Assembly (NCBI RefSeq): GCF_021173675.1
Contig: NZ_JAIHON010000004.1
Span: 682,001 to 746,000, forward strand
Direction: 5' to 3'
Source of the DNA: Streptomyces lincolnensis
GTDB taxonomy: Bacteria > Actinomycetota > Actinomycetes > Streptomycetales > Streptomycetaceae
Length of the DNA stretch: 64,000 nt
Part shown: in pieces, positions 1 through 8,979 of the stretch
Position numbering within the stretch: the stretch's first letter is position 1
Layout: the number at the start of each line of letters is the position of its first letter
The notes under the pieces: model-generated
The model's database searches: none
What the model saw: only the letters and a program-made list of their open reading frames with translations
What the model was told of the DNA's origin: nothing
Made by a program: the position numbers and the translations under genes

Positions 1-404
1 CGCTGGCCCATGCCGAGGGAGAAGCCCTTGGAACGCTTCTTGGCCACGTCCTGGAGGCCGACGACACCGAGCACCTCGTCCACCCGGCGGGCCGGGATGC
101 CGGAGAGCTGGGCCAGGCTCAGCAGGTGGTTGCGGGCGGCCCGGCCGCCGTGCACGGCCTTGGCGTCCAGCAGCGCGCCGACCTGGCGGGGGGCGTTGGG
201 CAGCTTGCGGTAGGGGTAGCCGCCGATCGTCACCTGGCCCGAGGTGGGGTTGTCCAGGCCCAGGATCATCCGCATCGTCGTCGACTTGCCCGAGCCGTTG
301 GGGCCCAGGAAGCCGGTGACGGCTCCGGGCCGCACCTGGAAGGAAAGGTTGTACACAGCGGTCTTGTCGCCGTAGCGCTTGGTCAGGCCGACTGCCTCGA
401 TCAT
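1..404 (-). CDS. ABC transporter ATP-binding protein (3' end outside window)
   Basis: The first ~134 residues of an ABC ATPase are present and the rest lies beyond the left edge. The N-terminus MIEAVGLTKRYGDK leads into a Walker A GPNGSGKS at about residues 34-41, and the ABC signature region SLGMGQR is reached just before the edge. It is strongly similar along its length to the ATPase at 1309-2265, so the two are paralogues. Both belong to the drug/antibiotic-export-type ATPases that partner a separate permease. By analogy a second permease should follow off the window. The start is the ATG at 404, chosen because it aligns with the start of the paralogue. Substrate unknown. Confidence 0.9.
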   Translation of the reverse strand, partial: MIEAVGLTKRYGDKTAVYNLSFQVRPGAVTGFLGPNGSGKSTTMRMILGLDNPTSGQVTIGGYPYRKLPNAPRQVGALLDAKAVHGGRAARNHLLSLAQLSGIPARRVDEVLGVVGLQDVAKKRSKGFSLGMGQ

Positions 405-535
405 GCTCCGCACCCATCGCAAGGTTCAGGACAGCGGGGCGCACGCCCCCCGTAAGGGTTAGGAGCTTATCGGGGCGCTGACGGTTCCGCTCAAATGAAA
501 GCAAAGCCCAAAGCTTGCCCAGCCCCTCGTCCGGG

Positions 536-1306
536 TCACGCGTCCCGCTTCTTCAGCAGGATGTAGCCGCCGATCAGGGCGGCCGCCACCCACAGTGCCA
601 TGATTCCCAGGCCGCCCCAGGGGCCGTAGGGAGTGTCGTCGTCGATCGGGGTGACCACCTGCATGATCTTGCTGCCGGCCTGGTCGGGCAGGTACTGGCC
701 GATCTTCTTCGTCGCGTCCACGTTGCCGAGGATGTTGGAGATCAGGAAGAAGAACGGCATCAGGATGCCCAGCGACAGCATCGGTGAGCGCAGCATCGCG
801 GCGACGCCCATCGAGAACATCGCGATGAGGGTCATGTAGAGGCCGCCGCCGATCACCGCCCGCAGCACGCCCGGGTCGCCGATCGCCGCCTTGTGCTCGC
901 CGAGCATCGCCTGTCCGAGGAAGAAGGCGACGAAGCTGGTGGCCAGGCCCACGACGAGCGAGAGGGCGGTGGCCACGCCGATCTTGCCGGCCAGGAACGA
1001 GCCGCGCTGCGGTACGGCGGCCAGCGAGGTGCGGATCATGCCGGTGCTGTACTCGTTCGAGACGACGAGCACGCCGAACACGATCATCGCGAGCTGGCCG
1101 AGGCTCATGCCCGCGAAACTGATGAAGGTCGGGTCGAAGGAGAGCCGGTCGTTGCGGCTCATGGAGTCGAACTCGTTCTTCGACAGGGCCGAGATCAGCA
1201 TGCCGAGCCCGATGGTGACGACCACGGCCAGGGAGAGCGTCCACACCGTGGAGGCCACCGACCGGATCTTGGTCCACTCGGACCGGACGACCTGGATCGC
1301 CGCCAT
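536..1306 (-). CDS. ABC-2 type transporter permease
   Basis: 256-residue integral membrane protein with about six hydrophobic segments: one near residues 18-38, one near 66-86, a cluster around 100-190 and a last one near 230-250. This is the layout of ABC-2 permeases. It starts two bases after the stop of the ATPase at 1309-2265 and is surely cotranslated with it as the membrane partner of that exporter. The last residues, KKRDA, are basic and cytoplasmic. The substrate cannot be read from sequence. About 130 bp separate it from the next ATPase gene, and that gap shows no strong terminator. Confidence 0.88.
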   Translation of the reverse strand: MAAIQVVRSEWTKIRSVASTVWTLSLAVVVTIGLGMLISALSKNEFDSMSRNDRLSFDPTFISFAGMSLGQLAMIVFGVLVVSNEYSTGMIRTSLAAVPQRGSFLAGKIGVATALSLVVGLATSFVAFFLGQAMLGEHKAAIGDPGVLRAVIGGGLYMTLIAMFSMGVAAMLRSPMLSLGILMPFFFLISNILGNVDATKKIGQYLPDQAGSKIMQVVTPIDDDTPYGPWGGLGIMALWVAAALIGGYILLKKRDA

Positions 1307-1308
1307 GG

Positions 1309-2265
1309 TCAGTTCCCCTTCCAGCCGTCGCCCCAGGCCTGTTGCTGCGCGGGCGGCGTGTCACTGTGCGCGTGGTACTCGACCGACTCCGCGGTCAGCT
1401 GCATGAACGCCTCCTCCAGGGAGGCCTGCTGGGGGCTCAGCTCGTGCAGCACGATCTGGTGCTGCGCGGCGAGCTCGCCGATGTACTCGGACTTGCTCCC
1501 GTCCACCTCCAGCACCCCGGCGCCGGTCTCCACGACGGTGACCCCGGCGGCGTGCAGCACGTCGAGCAGCCGCTCGCGCTGAGGGGTGCGGATACGGACG
1601 TAGGACCGCGAGTTCTGCGCGATGAAGTCCGCCATGGAGGTGTCGGCCAACAGCCGGCCCTGGCCGATGACGACGAGGTGGTCGGCGGTGAGCGCCATCT
1701 CGCTCATCAGGTGGGAGGAGACGAAGACCGTCCGCCCCTGCGCGGCCAGCGACTTCATCAGGTTGCGGATCCAGTGGATGCCCTCGGGGTCGAGCCCGTT
1801 GACCGGCTCGTCGAACATCAGGATCCGCGGGTCGCCCAGCAGCGCGCCCGCGATGCCGAGCCGCTGCCCCATGCCGAGCGAGAAGCCCTTGGCCTTCTTC
1901 TTCGCCACCGCCGTCAGCCCGACCGTGTCGAGCACCTCGCGCACCCGCTTCGTCGGGATGCCGTTGCTCTGCGCCAGGCACAGCAGGTGGTTGTGGGCGC
2001 TGCGGCCGCCGTGCATGGCCTTGGCGTCGAGCAGGGCGCCGATGTAGGTCAGCGGGTCCTTGAGCTGGTCGTAGTGCTTGCCGTCGATCCGGACGTCACC
2101 GGCGGTGGGCCGGTCCAGGCCGAGCATCATGCGCATGGTCGTCGACTTGCCGGCGCCGTTGGGCCCGAGGAAGCCCGTCACGATGCCGGGTCTGACCGTG
2201 AAGGTCAGGTTGTTGACCGCCACCTTCTCGCCGTACCGCTTCGTCAGGCCCTCGAGCTCGATCAT
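1309..2265 (-). CDS. ABC transporter ATP-binding protein
   Basis: 318 residues from the ATG at 2265. A longer frame runs upstream, but it only reads through the neighbouring MFS remnant, and the family N-terminus MIELEGLTKRYG begins here. Walker A GPNGAGKS is at residues 34-41, the signature SLGMGQR near 136-142 and Walker B LMFDEP shortly after, followed by a ~90-residue C-terminal domain ending in a Gln-rich tail. It energises the permease encoded immediately downstream (2 bp gap). It starts only 10 bp from the stop of the decayed MFS gene, so its promoter may now lie inside that remnant. Confidence 0.92.
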   Translation of the reverse strand: MIELEGLTKRYGEKVAVNNLTFTVRPGIVTGFLGPNGAGKSTTMRMMLGLDRPTAGDVRIDGKHYDQLKDPLTYIGALLDAKAMHGGRSAHNHLLCLAQSNGIPTKRVREVLDTVGLTAVAKKKAKGFSLGMGQRLGIAGALLGDPRILMFDEPVNGLDPEGIHWIRNLMKSLAAQGRTVFVSSHLMSEMALTADHLVVIGQGRLLADTSMADFIAQNSRSYVRIRTPQRERLLDVLHAAGVTVVETGAGVLEVDGSKSEYIGELAAQHQIVLHELSPQQASLEEAFMQLTAESVEYHAHSDTPPAQQQAWGDGWKGN

Positions 2266-2275
2266 GCCGACCACG

Positions 2276-2899
2276 CTAGGGGCGTGCCTCGGCAGATGCC
2301 ACTCGTATGGGCAAACAGAGACCGACGAGGGCGGCAACAACCGTGAACGCCGTCGACCACAGGAACGCCGACGGGAAACCGTCTCCTGCGAGTACGGCGG
2401 CCAGGACCGCGGTGCCGAAGGAGCCGCCGAGCTGCTGGAGGACCCGGGTCGTGCCGCTGGCGTCGGCGACATGCTCGGGCGCGAGGTCCTGGAACGCCCC
2501 GACCAGCAGGGCCAGGTTGGCGGCGCTCATCCCGAGTCCGCGGACGACCAGGGCCAGACAGAGCAGCACGTCGTCGTGGGTCCCGGTGCAGAAGGGGAGG
2601 GTGCCGAGGGCGGTCAGCAGCAGGCCGGTCACCACGACCGGGCGGGGCCCGACGCGGTCGGCGAGAGGGCCGGTCGAGCGGGCCGGCAGAGCGCCGACGC
2701 CCAGCGGGACGAGCAGCAGCCCGGCGGCCACCACGCTCTCGTGCCGCACCTGCTGGTAGTACAGCGGCAGCAGGAACATCCCGCCGAACAGCGTCAGCCC
2801 GCCCGTGAAGGTGAGCACCGAGGCCACGGCGAACGACCGCACCCGCAGCAGTCGTACGTCGATCAGCGGCCGTTCACCGCGCAGCGCGTGCCGGAAGTG
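2276..2899 (-). pseudogene. MFS drug-efflux transporter, C-terminal remnant
   Basis: The reading frame encodes roughly the C-terminal 40% of a DHA2 (EmrB/QacA-type, 14-helix) exporter. The linker PLIDVRLLRVRSFAVAS, typical of the segment before helix 8, is followed by about six hydrophobic helices. The N-terminal half is missing: homology stops near 2899, where the sequence switches to a TetR C-terminus on the opposite strand. No good start codon or ribosome site serves the fragment; the first possible one is a GTG at 2842. A functional transporter cannot be made. It ends 10 bp before the ABC ATPase start on the same strand. Confidence 0.8.
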
Positions 2900-3103
2900 G
2901 TGGGAATCATGCGGAACGTCATGACGACACTGCTCGAACGGGCCGCGGAGCGGGGCGAGATCCCCACGGCCGAGGTCTCACCGCGGATCATGAACCTGCC
3001 GACGGACCTGGTGCGGCACGAGATCGTGCTGCGTGGCGAGCCGGTGACGGAACGGGTGCTGACCGAGATCGTGGACGAGGTGTTCCTGCCGCTGGTGACA
3101 TGA
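2890..3103 (+). pseudogene. TetR-family regulator, C-terminal remnant
   Basis: The frame reads PEVVGIMRNVMTTLLERAAE and continues to a TGA at 3103. It matches the ligand-binding C-terminal helices of TetR proteins: an amphipathic helix with AAERGEI, then NLPTDLVRHEIVL and a terminal EIVDEVFLPLV. The DNA-binding half is absent. The fragment abuts the MFS remnant head to head, which is how an intact divergent tetR/MFS pair would look after deletion of both 5' halves and the shared promoter. The ATG at 2909 could start a ~64-residue peptide, but there is no convincing ribosome site. Confidence 0.75.
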
Positions 3104-3107
3104 CGAA

Positions 3108-3137
3108 GGCCCGCACCCCCCGAAGGGAATGCGGGCC
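3108..3137. terminator. Hairpin between convergent genes
   Basis: GGCCCGCA (3108-3115) pairs with TGCGGGCC (3130-3137) across a 14-base loop. It sits between the TetR remnant stop and the 3' end of filP, so it can serve as a terminator in either direction, although it lacks a long T-tract. Confidence 0.6.
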
Positions 3138-3156
3138 CTGACGCCGTCGAACGGTG

Positions 3157-4092
3157 TTACCGGGACTGCTGAGCAGGCACCCCACGAGAGATCGGCTCGT
3201 CGTCGGCCGGCGTACCGGCGGCGGCCACGGCGGCCCCCGTCAGCGTCGCCAGCATCTCGCGCACGTTCGTCAGCTGAGCGTTGATCGAGTCGCGGCGGTT
3301 GGTCAGCGCCGCCAGCTCACGCTCGGATTCCGAACGGATGCGGTCGGCCTTGGCGTTCGCGTCCGCGACGATGTCCTCGGCCTGACGCTGAGCCGTCTCG
3401 ACGGTCTGACGCGCACGACGCTCGGCGTCGGTACGCAGCTTCTCCGCCTCCAGACGCAGCTGCTCCGCGCGGTGCTCGATCTCCGCGAGGCGCTTCTCGG
3501 CCTTCTGCTGACGCGAGGCCAGGTCGCGCTCCGACTGCTCGCGACGCTTGGCGAGGTTCGTCTCGAAGTCGGCGGCGGCCTGCGCGGCCTTGGCGCGGGT
3601 CTCCTCGAAGAGGGCGTCGGCCTCCTCACGCTTGGACTGCGCGTCCTTGTTGGCCTCGGCGCGCAGCTGCGACGCGTCACTCTTGGCCTTCTCGACGATC
3701 CGGACGCCCTCGTCCTCCGCCTTGGCCTTGCGCTCCGCAGCGAACGATTCTGCGTCGTTGCGGACCTGCTGCGCCGCGGACTCGGCGAGTTCGCGGTGCT
3801 GTTCGGCGGCGCGACGGGCCTCTTCGCGCAGATCCTTGGCCTCTTCCTCGGCGAGGCGGAGGATCTTCTCGACACGCGCGCCGAGACCGGCGTACGACGG
3901 CTCGGCGTCGCTTACCTGGGCCTGGGCGTTCTGCGTTTCGAGGTGGAGCTCCTCGATGCGCTTTTCCAGAGCGGTGATGCGGGCGAGAGCGCTGTCACGA
4001 TCGGAGACGAGCTTGGAGATCCGTTCGTCCACCTGAGCGCGGTCGTACCCACGCCGCACAAGCTCGAAGCCGTAGGGGGAAGTGTCGCTCAT
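3157..4092 (-). CDS. filP: FilP, intermediate-filament-like coiled-coil protein
   Basis: 311 residues. After a DivIVA-like N-terminus (MSDTSPYGFELVRRGYDRAQ, the motif that starts DivIVA-family domains) comes a short coiled coil, a PSYAGLG hinge near residue 65, and a long Ala/Glu/Arg-rich coiled coil to about residue 285. A disordered Ala/Thr tail follows. In S. coelicolor this protein was first annotated as cellulose-binding; it forms filaments, interacts with DivIVA and Scy, and gives hyphae mechanical strength near the tip. It lies downstream of scy on the same strand, separated by ~205 bp, so it probably has its own promoter. Identification rests on length, N-terminus and the scy neighbour. 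Confidence 0.93.
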   Translation of the reverse strand: MSDTSPYGFELVRRGYDRAQVDERISKLVSDRDSALARITALEKRIEELHLETQNAQAQVSDAEPSYAGLGARVEKILRLAEEEAKDLREEARRAAEQHRELAESAAQQVRNDAESFAAERKAKAEDEGVRIVEKAKSDASQLRAEANKDAQSKREEADALFEETRAKAAQAAADFETNLAKRREQSERDLASRQQKAEKRLAEIEHRAEQLRLEAEKLRTDAERRARQTVETAQRQAEDIVADANAKADRIRSESERELAALTNRRDSINAQLTNVREMLATLTGAAVAAAGTPADDEPISRGVPAQQSR

Positions 4093-4254
4093 GGGGTTCC
4101 TGTCGAATGAGACCGGTGAGGTGATAGGTGGAATCCTAGGGGCCGAAGCGGTGTGTCATCGAGCGGATGCGTGTTTGATCTGGAGAATGACACCCCTTTT
4201 GGGTGGCTAACCCTCGGACTACTTGCCAAAGACTTGGTCAAAGGCCCCAGAACA

Positions 4255-4269
4255 CACCGGAATCCGGTG
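4255..4269. terminator. Short inverted repeat downstream of scy
   Basis: CACCGGAATCCGGTG is a 7+1+7 inverted repeat 29 bp beyond the scy stop and upstream of filP. It could be a weak terminator or a site in the filP leader. There is no T-run, so confidence is low. Confidence 0.3.
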
Positions 4270-4297
4270 ACTCGGCCTCGGGCCTGCCCGACGAACC

Positions 4298-7200
4298 TTA
4301 GCCCTCCGAAGACTTGCCACCCGATCGAGGGGCACCGACCGCGGCGCCCGCCTTGACGCCGTTGTCCTTGCCCGCTCCCGGGGCCTCGAAGGATTCCAAC
4401 GCCTCCAGGACGTCCTGGACACGGGAGATCTCGGCGTTGATGTCCTCGCGGCGGCGCACCAGCACCTCCAGCTCGCGCTTGCCCTCCTCGACCGTGCGTT
4501 TCGCCTCGCGGATCGCCTCGGCCTTGAGCTCCTCGGCCTCGCGGACGAGCGTGTTCTTCTTCTGCTCGGCCTCCTTGAGGAGTCCCTCGGCCTTCTTCAC
4601 GGCGGCGATGCGCACCTTGCCGGCCTCGGAGTTCGCCTCCGACACCAGCTCCTTGGCCTTCGCCTCGGCCTTGGCGAGCTGCTCCTCGGCGGCCTTGATG
4701 AGCGCGTCGCAGCGGTCGCCGGTCGACTTCATCGTCTCGGCGGCCTCACGACGGGCCCGCTCGTGCAGGTTCTCGATCTCGGTCGTGATCCGGTCGCGCA
4801 GCTCCTCCGCGCGCTCCCTTATCGCGGTGGCGTCCCGGCGCGCGCCGACGAGCAGTTCGTCCGCGTCCGTACGGGCCTTCTCCACCAGCGAGTTGCCCTC
4901 GACCGTCGCCTCGGACACCAGCCGGTCGGCCTCGGTGCGGGCCGCGCCGACCATGGTGTCGGCCTGCTGCTCGGCGTCCGCGGTGGCCTTCTGGGCCTGC
5001 TGCTGCGCCTCGGTGAGCAGCTTGTCGGCCTCGGCCGTGGTCTCCGTGATGAGCTTGTCGACCTGCTCGGCCGCCTCGGAACGCCGCTTGTTGGAGTCCT
5101 TGCGGGCCTCGTCGAGCGTGCGCTCGGCCTCCTCGCGCGCGGAGTTCACCAGCCGCTCGGCCTCCGCCGCCGCCTCCGCCTTGACCCGCTGCGACTCGGT
5201 GCGGATCCGTTCGGCGTGCTGCTGGGCCGCCCCGACGGTGTCCGCCGCCTCGGCGCGCAGCCGCTCCGCCTCGCCGGACGCCTCCGCCATCAGCCGCTCG
5301 GCCTTGGCACGCGCCTCGGACCGTACCCGCTCGGCCTCCGCGACCGTCTCCGACCGCAGCCGTTCGGCCTCGGCGACCGTCTCCTGACGCAGCCGGTCGG
5401 TGTCGGTGAGCGTCTCGGTGGTGAGCCGCTCGGCCTCGTTGCGCGCCTCGGTGATGAGGGTGTCGGCCTGCGTCGCCGCGTCCGACCGGATGCGGTTGGC
5501 GTCCTCGCGGGCGTCGGCCCGGGTGCGCGACGCCGCCTGGTCGGCCTCGGCCAGGGCGTCCGAGGCCTCCGTACGCACCCGCTGGGCGTGCTCCGAGGCG
5601 TCCGACCTGAGCCGCTCCGCCTCCGCGATCGCCTCCGAGACGGTCCGCTCGGCCAGCGCCTTGGCGGCGTCCGTCTCCTCGGCCGCCTCCCGCCGGATAC
5701 GGCCCGCGTCCTCGGCGGCCCGCTCGCGCTCGGCGTAGGCGTCTCCGCGGACCCGGTCCGCCTCCTCCTGGGCCTCCCGGCGCGTGCGGTCCGCCGCGTG
5801 CTCGGCGGCGGAGCGCAGGCCGGTGATCTCCTCCTGGGCCTGCTCGTGCAGTCCGGCGACCGAGTCCCGCACCTGCTGGGCGTGCTGCTCGGCGGCCGAC
5901 ACCATCTCGGTGGCGCGCCGGTCGGCCTCCTCGACCAGGCGCACGGCCTCGGCCTGCGCCTCCTCCACGCGCTTGCGCGCCGAGGCCAGCAGCTCCTCGC
6001 TCTGCTCGCGGGCCCGCTCGCGCTCCTGGTCGGCCTCCTGGCGCGCCGAGCCGAGGTACTCCTCGGCCTCGCGACGCCGCCGGTTGGCCTCCTCCTGCGC
6101 GGCGGCCAGCGTCTCCGTCGCCTCCGTCGCCAGCCGCTCGGCGGCGGCCTGCGCCTCCGTGCGTACCCGGTCGGCGCTCTCCTGGGCCTCCGACTTCAGC
6201 CGCTCGGCCTCGGACGCCGCCTCCGAGCGCAGGCGTACGGCGACGGCCTCGCCCTCCGCGCGGGAGGCGGAGGCGTCGGAGGCGGCCTCGGTGCGCAGCC
6301 GCTCGGCCTCGGTCTCGGCCTGCTGCTGGAGGGTGCGGATCCGCTCGGCGGCCTCGCCGCGCAGCCGCTCGGTCTCCTCGGCGGCCTCGCGGCGGATCCG
6401 CGCGGCCTCCTCACGGGCGTCGCCGAGCGCCTGCTCGGCGGCGGCGAGGCGTTCCTCGGCCTCGGTGTGCAGCCGGGACAGTTCCTCGGCGGCCTCGGTG
6501 CGGCGGGTCTCTATGGCCCGCTCGGTCTCCTCGCGCAGCTCCCGGGCGGCCCGCTCGGCGTCGGCCTTGATCGCCTCGGACTGCTCGACGACCTCCTCGC
6601 GGTGCCGCTCGGCCTCCTGGCGGGTGCGCTGGAGGGTCTCCTCGGCCTGCCGGCGCAGGGTGGTCGCCCGCTCGATGGCCTCGGTACGGACCTTCTCGCT
6701 GTCCGTGGTCGCCTTCTGGCGCAGCTCGTCGGCGTCGGCCTTCGCCTTGGAGAGCAGCTCCTCGGCGGTCTTGGCCGCCTCCTCGATCTGCGCCACGGCC
6801 TCCTTGCGGGCCTCCGCGCGGATCTTCTCGCCCTCGGCGACCGCGTCGGAACGCAGCTGCTCGGCCTCGCCGCGCAGCCGGCGGGCCTCCTCCTGGAGCT
6901 CGACCGTCTTGGCCCGGTACTCCTTGGTGTCGTCCTTCGCCGCGCCCTTGAGCTGCTCGGCGATGTCGTGTGCCTCGGCCCGCAGCCGGTCCGCCTCGGC
7001 CTCGGCCTCCCTGCGGATCCGCTCGGCCTCCTCGGCCGCGGCCTTGGTGGTGTTCTTGGCGTCCTCGGACGCCTTGTTCAGCACGTCCTCGGCGGTCTTG
7101 GCCGCCTTGGACAGCTGGGTGGCGCTCTCCTCGGCGGTGAGCGTGCGGGCCTTCTCGGCGGCCTCGGCGAGCAGCTTCTCGGCCTCGGAGCGGGCGTCCG

Positions 7201-8212
7201 CGACGATCTGCTCGGCGGACTCCCGGGTGGCCTCGGCCTCCTTGGTGGCCTCGCTGACCAGGCGGGCGACCTGCTCCTTGGCCGTGCGGGTGCGCTGCTC
7301 GTTGGTCGACTCGGCGCTGGAGAGGGCCTTCTCGGCGGCCGCCTTGGCCTCGGTGACCAGCTTCTCGGCCTCGCTCTGCGCCTTGCGCAGCGCCTCGTCG
7401 GCCTCCGCGATGCGCTGCTCGGCGGCCCGGCTCAGCTCCTGGGCCTCGCGGCGGGTGGCCTCCGACTCGGACGTGGTGGAGGTGCGCAGCTGCTCGGCGT
7501 GGTCGGTGGCCTCCTGGGCCTGGGTGGAGGCGGCGTTCAGCAGCCGCTCGGCGTCCGCGCGGGCGCGGCGCAGCAACTGCTCGGCCTCGGCGCGGGCCGA
7601 CTCGGCCTCGCTCTGGAGCCGCTGGCGGGCCTCGGAGGCGACCCGCTCGGCCTCCGCGCGGGCCGCGGACAGCGCCTGCTCGGCCTCGGCGCGGGACTCC
7701 TCGAGGAGCCGGCGGGCCTGCTGCTCGGTCCGGGCGCGCAGCTGCTCCGCCCAGGCCACGTTCTCGTTGACGTGCGACTCGACGGTCTGCCGGCGCTCGG
7801 CCAGCTCCTGGTCGAGCTGCTGGCGGCGGTTGACCGCCTCCTGGTGCAGCTCCGCCTGGAGCCGCGCGGCCTGCTCGGCGTGCTCCTGGAGGATCCGCTG
7901 GGTCTGCGCCCGGGCCTGGCTGAGCTCCCGCTCGGCCTCCTGGCGCAGCTGGTCGGCCTGGACCTGCGCGTTGCGCAGCAACTGCTCGGCCTGGTAGCCG
8001 ATGTCACCGCCGTCGAAGGCGGGCCGGGACATGATGGTGCGCCGCGCCTCGTGCAACTTGGCGCGCAGCACCTCGACCTGGTAGCCGAGGTCCTCGGCGT
8101 GCTGAATCGCCTTTTCCCGCTCGGTCTTCAGCCGCTTCATCTCGGCTTCGAAACGAGTGAGGTGATCGACGTCAGCCGCCGGTTCCCGCTCCTGGCTCTC
8201 GTAGCCCCGCAC
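4298..8212 (-). CDS. scy: Scy, long coiled-coil polarity scaffold
   Basis: About 1,304 residues, almost all one coiled coil of Ala, Glu and Arg in repeats such as AEAERLR and EEAERIRREA. This fits the 51-residue hendecad-type repeat described for Scy; a short N-terminal heptad segment (about residues 15-70) precedes it. Scy assembles the tip-organising centre with DivIVA and FilP and controls hyphal branching. I chose the GTG at 8212 (MRGYESQERE) because conservation as I recall it begins there. The open frame extends to a TTG at 8266 for 18 more residues. The C-terminus EGKRELEVLVRRREDINAEI resembles the FilP C-terminus, as expected for related filament proteins. Confidence 0.93.
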   Translation of the reverse strand: MRGYESQEREPAADVDHLTRFEAEMKRLKTEREKAIQHAEDLGYQVEVLRAKLHEARRTIMSRPAFDGGDIGYQAEQLLRNAQVQADQLRQEAERELSQARAQTQRILQEHAEQAARLQAELHQEAVNRRQQLDQELAERRQTVESHVNENVAWAEQLRARTEQQARRLLEESRAEAEQALSAARAEAERVASEARQRLQSEAESARAEAEQLLRRARADAERLLNAASTQAQEATDHAEQLRTSTTSESEATRREAQELSRAAEQRIAEADEALRKAQSEAEKLVTEAKAAAEKALSSAESTNEQRTRTAKEQVARLVSEATKEAEATRESAEQIVADARSEAEKLLAEAAEKARTLTAEESATQLSKAAKTAEDVLNKASEDAKNTTKAAAEEAERIRREAEAEADRLRAEAHDIAEQLKGAAKDDTKEYRAKTVELQEEARRLRGEAEQLRSDAVAEGEKIRAEARKEAVAQIEEAAKTAEELLSKAKADADELRQKATTDSEKVRTEAIERATTLRRQAEETLQRTRQEAERHREEVVEQSEAIKADAERAARELREETERAIETRRTEAAEELSRLHTEAEERLAAAEQALGDAREEAARIRREAAEETERLRGEAAERIRTLQQQAETEAERLRTEAASDASASRAEGEAVAVRLRSEAASEAERLKSEAQESADRVRTEAQAAAERLATEATETLAAAQEEANRRRREAEEYLGSARQEADQERERAREQSEELLASARKRVEEAQAEAVRLVEEADRRATEMVSAAEQHAQQVRDSVAGLHEQAQEEITGLRSAAEHAADRTRREAQEEADRVRGDAYAERERAAEDAGRIRREAAEETDAAKALAERTVSEAIAEAERLRSDASEHAQRVRTEASDALAEADQAASRTRADAREDANRIRSDAATQADTLITEARNEAERLTTETLTDTDRLRQETVAEAERLRSETVAEAERVRSEARAKAERLMAEASGEAERLRAEAADTVGAAQQHAERIRTESQRVKAEAAAEAERLVNSAREEAERTLDEARKDSNKRRSEAAEQVDKLITETTAEADKLLTEAQQQAQKATADAEQQADTMVGAARTEADRLVSEATVEGNSLVEKARTDADELLVGARRDATAIRERAEELRDRITTEIENLHERARREAAETMKSTGDRCDALIKAAEEQLAKAEAKAKELVSEANSEAGKVRIAAVKKAEGLLKEAEQKKNTLVREAEELKAEAIREAKRTVEEGKRELEVLVRRREDINAEISRVQDVLEALESFEAPGAGKDNGVKAGAAVGAPRSGGKSSEG

Positions 8213-8349
8213 TGCGCGGTCCCATCCGTCCCCTGGTCGCAAGTCTCTCCAACGAGCTCCGTCCAACCGCCGAACGGGGCCCCCGGGGAATGGTGTCAGA
8301 TCAACGGCGGAGCGCGGGCTGCCGCCCCGACGCTCGTCCCCCGAAACCC

Positions 8350-8366
8350 GGACCCCGGCCGGGTCC
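8350..8366. other. GC hairpin between mce and scy
   Basis: GGACCC and GGGTCC flank a 5-base loop (8350-8366) inside the ~230 bp stretch between the epimerase stop and the scy start. Otherwise that stretch has only GC-rich sequence with no clear gene. The hairpin could partly terminate mce transcripts before scy. No T-tract is visible. Confidence 0.3.
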
Positions 8367-8445
8367 CGCCGCCACGGCAGGACCCCGGTCGCCCTGGGTG
8401 CGAGCGGCGACCGCCCCCAACCCTACCGGCCCATATGTACGGGGG

Positions 8446-8886
8446 TCAGTGCTCAGGTGACTCAACAGGCGCCGAAGTGACCAGTTCTGTCAGTACGCCA
8501 TGGCAATCCTTGGGGTGCAGGAAGGTGATCCGTGACCCCATGGAGCCGCGTCGCGGCTCTTCGTACAGAACGCGTACGCCCTTGTCCTTGATGTCGGCCG
8601 CGTCGCCGTCCACATCCGCCGTACCGAAAGCGATGTGGTGGACACCCTCGCCGTTCTTGTCGAGCCACTTGGCGACGGTCGAGTCCGGCCGGGTCGGCTC
8701 CAGAAGCTGCAGGTAGGAGGCTCCGCCGTCCGACGTCTCGTTGATCTTGAGCATGGCCTCGCGCACGCCCTGCTCCTCGTTGACCTCGGAGTGGAACACC
8801 TCGAAGCCGTACGTGGCCCGGTAGAACTCGACGGTCTTGTCGAGGTCGAAGCAGGCGATCCCGATGTGGTCGATTCGCGTCAGCAT
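8446..8886 (-). CDS. mce: Methylmalonyl-CoA epimerase
   Basis: 146 residues from ATG 8886 (MLTRIDHIGIAC); the longer upstream frame is unsupported. It interconverts (2R)- and (2S)-methylmalonyl-CoA, linking propionyl-CoA carboxylation to the B12-dependent mutase. It is a two-module VOC fold, and the expected metal ligands are visible: His7, Gln60, His84 and Glu134. The length is normal for the family. It is divergent from the thiolase gene, and meaB (mutase chaperone) and icmA occur further on in this window, so acyl-CoA rearrangement genes are concentrated here. Methylmalonyl-CoA is also a polyketide extender unit. Confidence 0.95.
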   Translation of the reverse strand: MLTRIDHIGIACFDLDKTVEFYRATYGFEVFHSEVNEEQGVREAMLKINETSDGGASYLQLLEPTRPDSTVAKWLDKNGEGVHHIAFGTADVDGDAADIKDKGVRVLYEEPRRGSMGSRITFLHPKDCHGVLTELVTSAPVESPEH

Positions 8887-8949
8887 GGAACTCAGTGCAG
8901 CGCTCCTGAGATGGTTACGCAACGTGCGCGCGATCACACCGACGGCCCG

Positions 8950-8979
8950 ATGACGGCACGGAGTGCCACTCAGTACATT
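8950..8979 (+). promoter_or_regulatory. Probable promoter of the thiolase gene
   Basis: ATGACG (8950-8955) and TACATT (8974-8979), separated by 18 bp, resemble a housekeeping -35/-10 pair. They would give a leader of about 50 nt before the ATG at 9036. Judged by eye only. Confidence 0.45.

Noticed and set aside
4763..8716. Very long open frame (about 1,317 codons) antisense to scy
   Set aside because: Codon-position GC bias and the repetitive Ala/Glu/Arg coding of scy leave the opposite strand open. The translation is Leu/Gly/Arg-rich without any domain, while scy is a recognised protein.
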